A stretch of DNA of 54,171 bases from Acanthaster planci. Lineage: Eukaryota; Echinodermata; Asteroidea; Valvatida; Acanthasteridae. The translations under genes and the position numbers were made by a program. Below the pieces are notes generated by a model that saw nothing but the letters and a program-made list of their open reading frames with translations, did not search any database and was not told where the DNA came from. Every line of letters begins with the position of its first letter. Positions within the stretch are counted from its first letter, which is position 1. The DNA lies in contig NW_019091609.1 of assembly GCF_001949145.1 (NCBI RefSeq), positions 1 through 54,171 on the forward strand, in the 5' to 3' direction. Of this stretch, positions 53,252-54,171 are shown piece by piece.

Positions 53252-54171
53252 TCCTACTGGGATCAGTTGGTTGTAAGAGACGGTGTACTATACCAGTGAT
53301 GGGAGTCGAATGATGGTGGTTCAGTCCAATGGAGGTTGCTGGTTCCTGAGATGTTCAGACGCGAGTTTATAGAAGAACTGCATGGTGGGAAATTGGGAGG
53401 CCATCTTGGCCTGAAGAAAACCCTGGCCCGTGTGAAGCAGCGGTACTTCTGGTCAGGTATGAGTGCCGATGTAAGAGCATACATCCGGAAATGTGATCGA
53501 TGTGCAAGGAAGAAGCCGTCCCCGAAGAAACAGAGGGCGCCTTTGCAACAGTATAATGTTGGAGGAACCATGGATAGAGTGGCATTAGACTTGGTCGGTC
53601 CCCTCCCAAGGACCGAAGATGGGAACCAGTGGATCCTAGTGGTTGGAGACTACACCACAAGATGGATGGAAGCATATGCGCTCCCGGATGCAAAGGCAGA
53701 AACAGTTGCCTCGAAGTTTGTTAGAGAATTGGTTTGTCGATTTGGGGTGCCGAGGGAGGTCCATTCGGATCAAAGGACCAACTTCGAATCGGAGGTATTT
53801 CAGGAAATGTGTTGGCTACTGGGGATAAGTAAATAAAGAACAACAGCATACCATCCTAAATCAGACGGGCTCATAGAAAGGTTCAATGAGACTCTTGTCA
53901 CCATGGTTTTTATGATGATCGACCCACACAAAGGTCAACGCGATTGGGACCAGTACCTCCCATTCGCAACCAGTGCCTACAGATGTACGACACAAGAAAG
54001 CCTGGGGGAACCCCAAATATGATGATGTTAGGCCGGGAAGTCACTCTCCCGATTGATATAACAATCGAGCAGCCGTCCCCAAGTGATGACGAGGCAAAAG
54101 GTGACTATGCAAAAAGTTTGAGGGACCAGATCAGGAGTGCTCCCTTGAGGGCGCACAAATGCCTAGGAAAG
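53252..54171 (+). pseudogene. Ty3/gypsy integrase, cut by window end
   Basis: After a TGA at 53,298 the zinc-binding domain reads LHGGKLGGHLGLKKTLARVK and IRKCDRCARKK, a His-His-Cys-Cys motif. The core has DRVALDLVGPLPRTEDG, VVGDYTTRWMEAYALPDA and GVPREVHSDQRTNF, so the first two catalytic Asp positions are present. A TAA at 53,834 comes before AYHPKSDGLIERFNETL, which holds the catalytic Glu. A frameshift near 54,010 precedes MLGREVTLPIDI at the edge. Confidence 0.85.

Larger units (their letters stand above)
48344..54171 (+). mobile_element. Ty3/gypsy retrotransposon, 3' end outside window
   Basis: The order 5' LTR, primer-binding site, gag, protease, RT, RNase H, integrase identifies a Ty3/gypsy (Metaviridae) element. 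Gag starts in one frame and later gag plus protease lie in another. RT, RNase H and most of integrase share a third. Stops at 50,403, 52,433, 53,249, 53,298 and 53,834 and frameshifts near 50,030 and 51,530 make it inactive. It is the best preserved element here. Confidence 0.9.

Overview
This looks like animal nuclear DNA, probably from a marine invertebrate. The supports are several classes of metazoan retrotransposon, TACATGTA-rich simple sequence, a host exon with a splice donor, and widespread decay of the CGA-to-TGA type. I cannot fix the phylum; a lancelet, echinoderm, hemichordate or mollusc would all fit. No prokaryotic feature was seen. The window is mostly a graveyard of mobile elements. 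The only convincing cellular gene is the first coding exon of a PRKRIP1 homologue at 25.1-25.2 kb on the minus strand.

Layout: (1) 1-2.1 kb, a diverged dispersed repeat. (2) 2.1-6.4 kb, a broken DIRS-type tyrosine-recombinase retrotransposon on the minus strand, with inverted ends and an internal complementary patch. (3) 9.0-9.6 kb, a gag-like fragment. (4) 10.1-16.3 kb, an RTE-like LINE on the minus strand, split by a 2.7 kb Harbinger-like element flanked by TTA duplications. (5) 18.4-19.6 kb, a second DIRS recombinase relic. (6) 20.3-23.5 kb, diverged tandem repeats, palindromic repeats, another copy of the first repeat and a tRNA-Thr-like SINE. (7) 23.9-24.7 kb, the 3' end of a CR1/L2-like LINE. 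(8) 25.1 kb, PRKRIP1 exon 1. (9) 26.9-27.9 kb, a decayed integrase-core gene.

(10) 27.9-40.2 kb is the most interesting block. It is a fossil of an integrated double-jelly-roll DNA virus or transposon of the Polinton/Maverick-adintovirus lineage. It holds a protein-primed-type DNA polymerase B, a retrovirus-like integrase, a double-jelly-roll major capsid protein, several small membrane or coiled-coil proteins and several unassigned genes. All are broken by frameshifts or stops, and two MITEs have landed inside. Two perfect hairpins lie downstream of convergent genes and look like built-in transcript terminators. A C2H2 gene at 41.9-43.8 kb, split by a 1.3 kb inverted-repeat element with a 6 bp duplication, may come from the same kind of element.

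(11) 44.0-47.3 kb is an internally deleted BEL/Pao retrotransposon on the minus strand. (12) 48.3 kb to the end is a Ty3/gypsy retrotransposon on the plus strand with its 5' LTR, primer-binding site, gag, protease, RT, RNase H and part of integrase. It is cut by the window edge and carries several stops and frameshifts. Family names rest on motifs recognised by eye; no database search was run.
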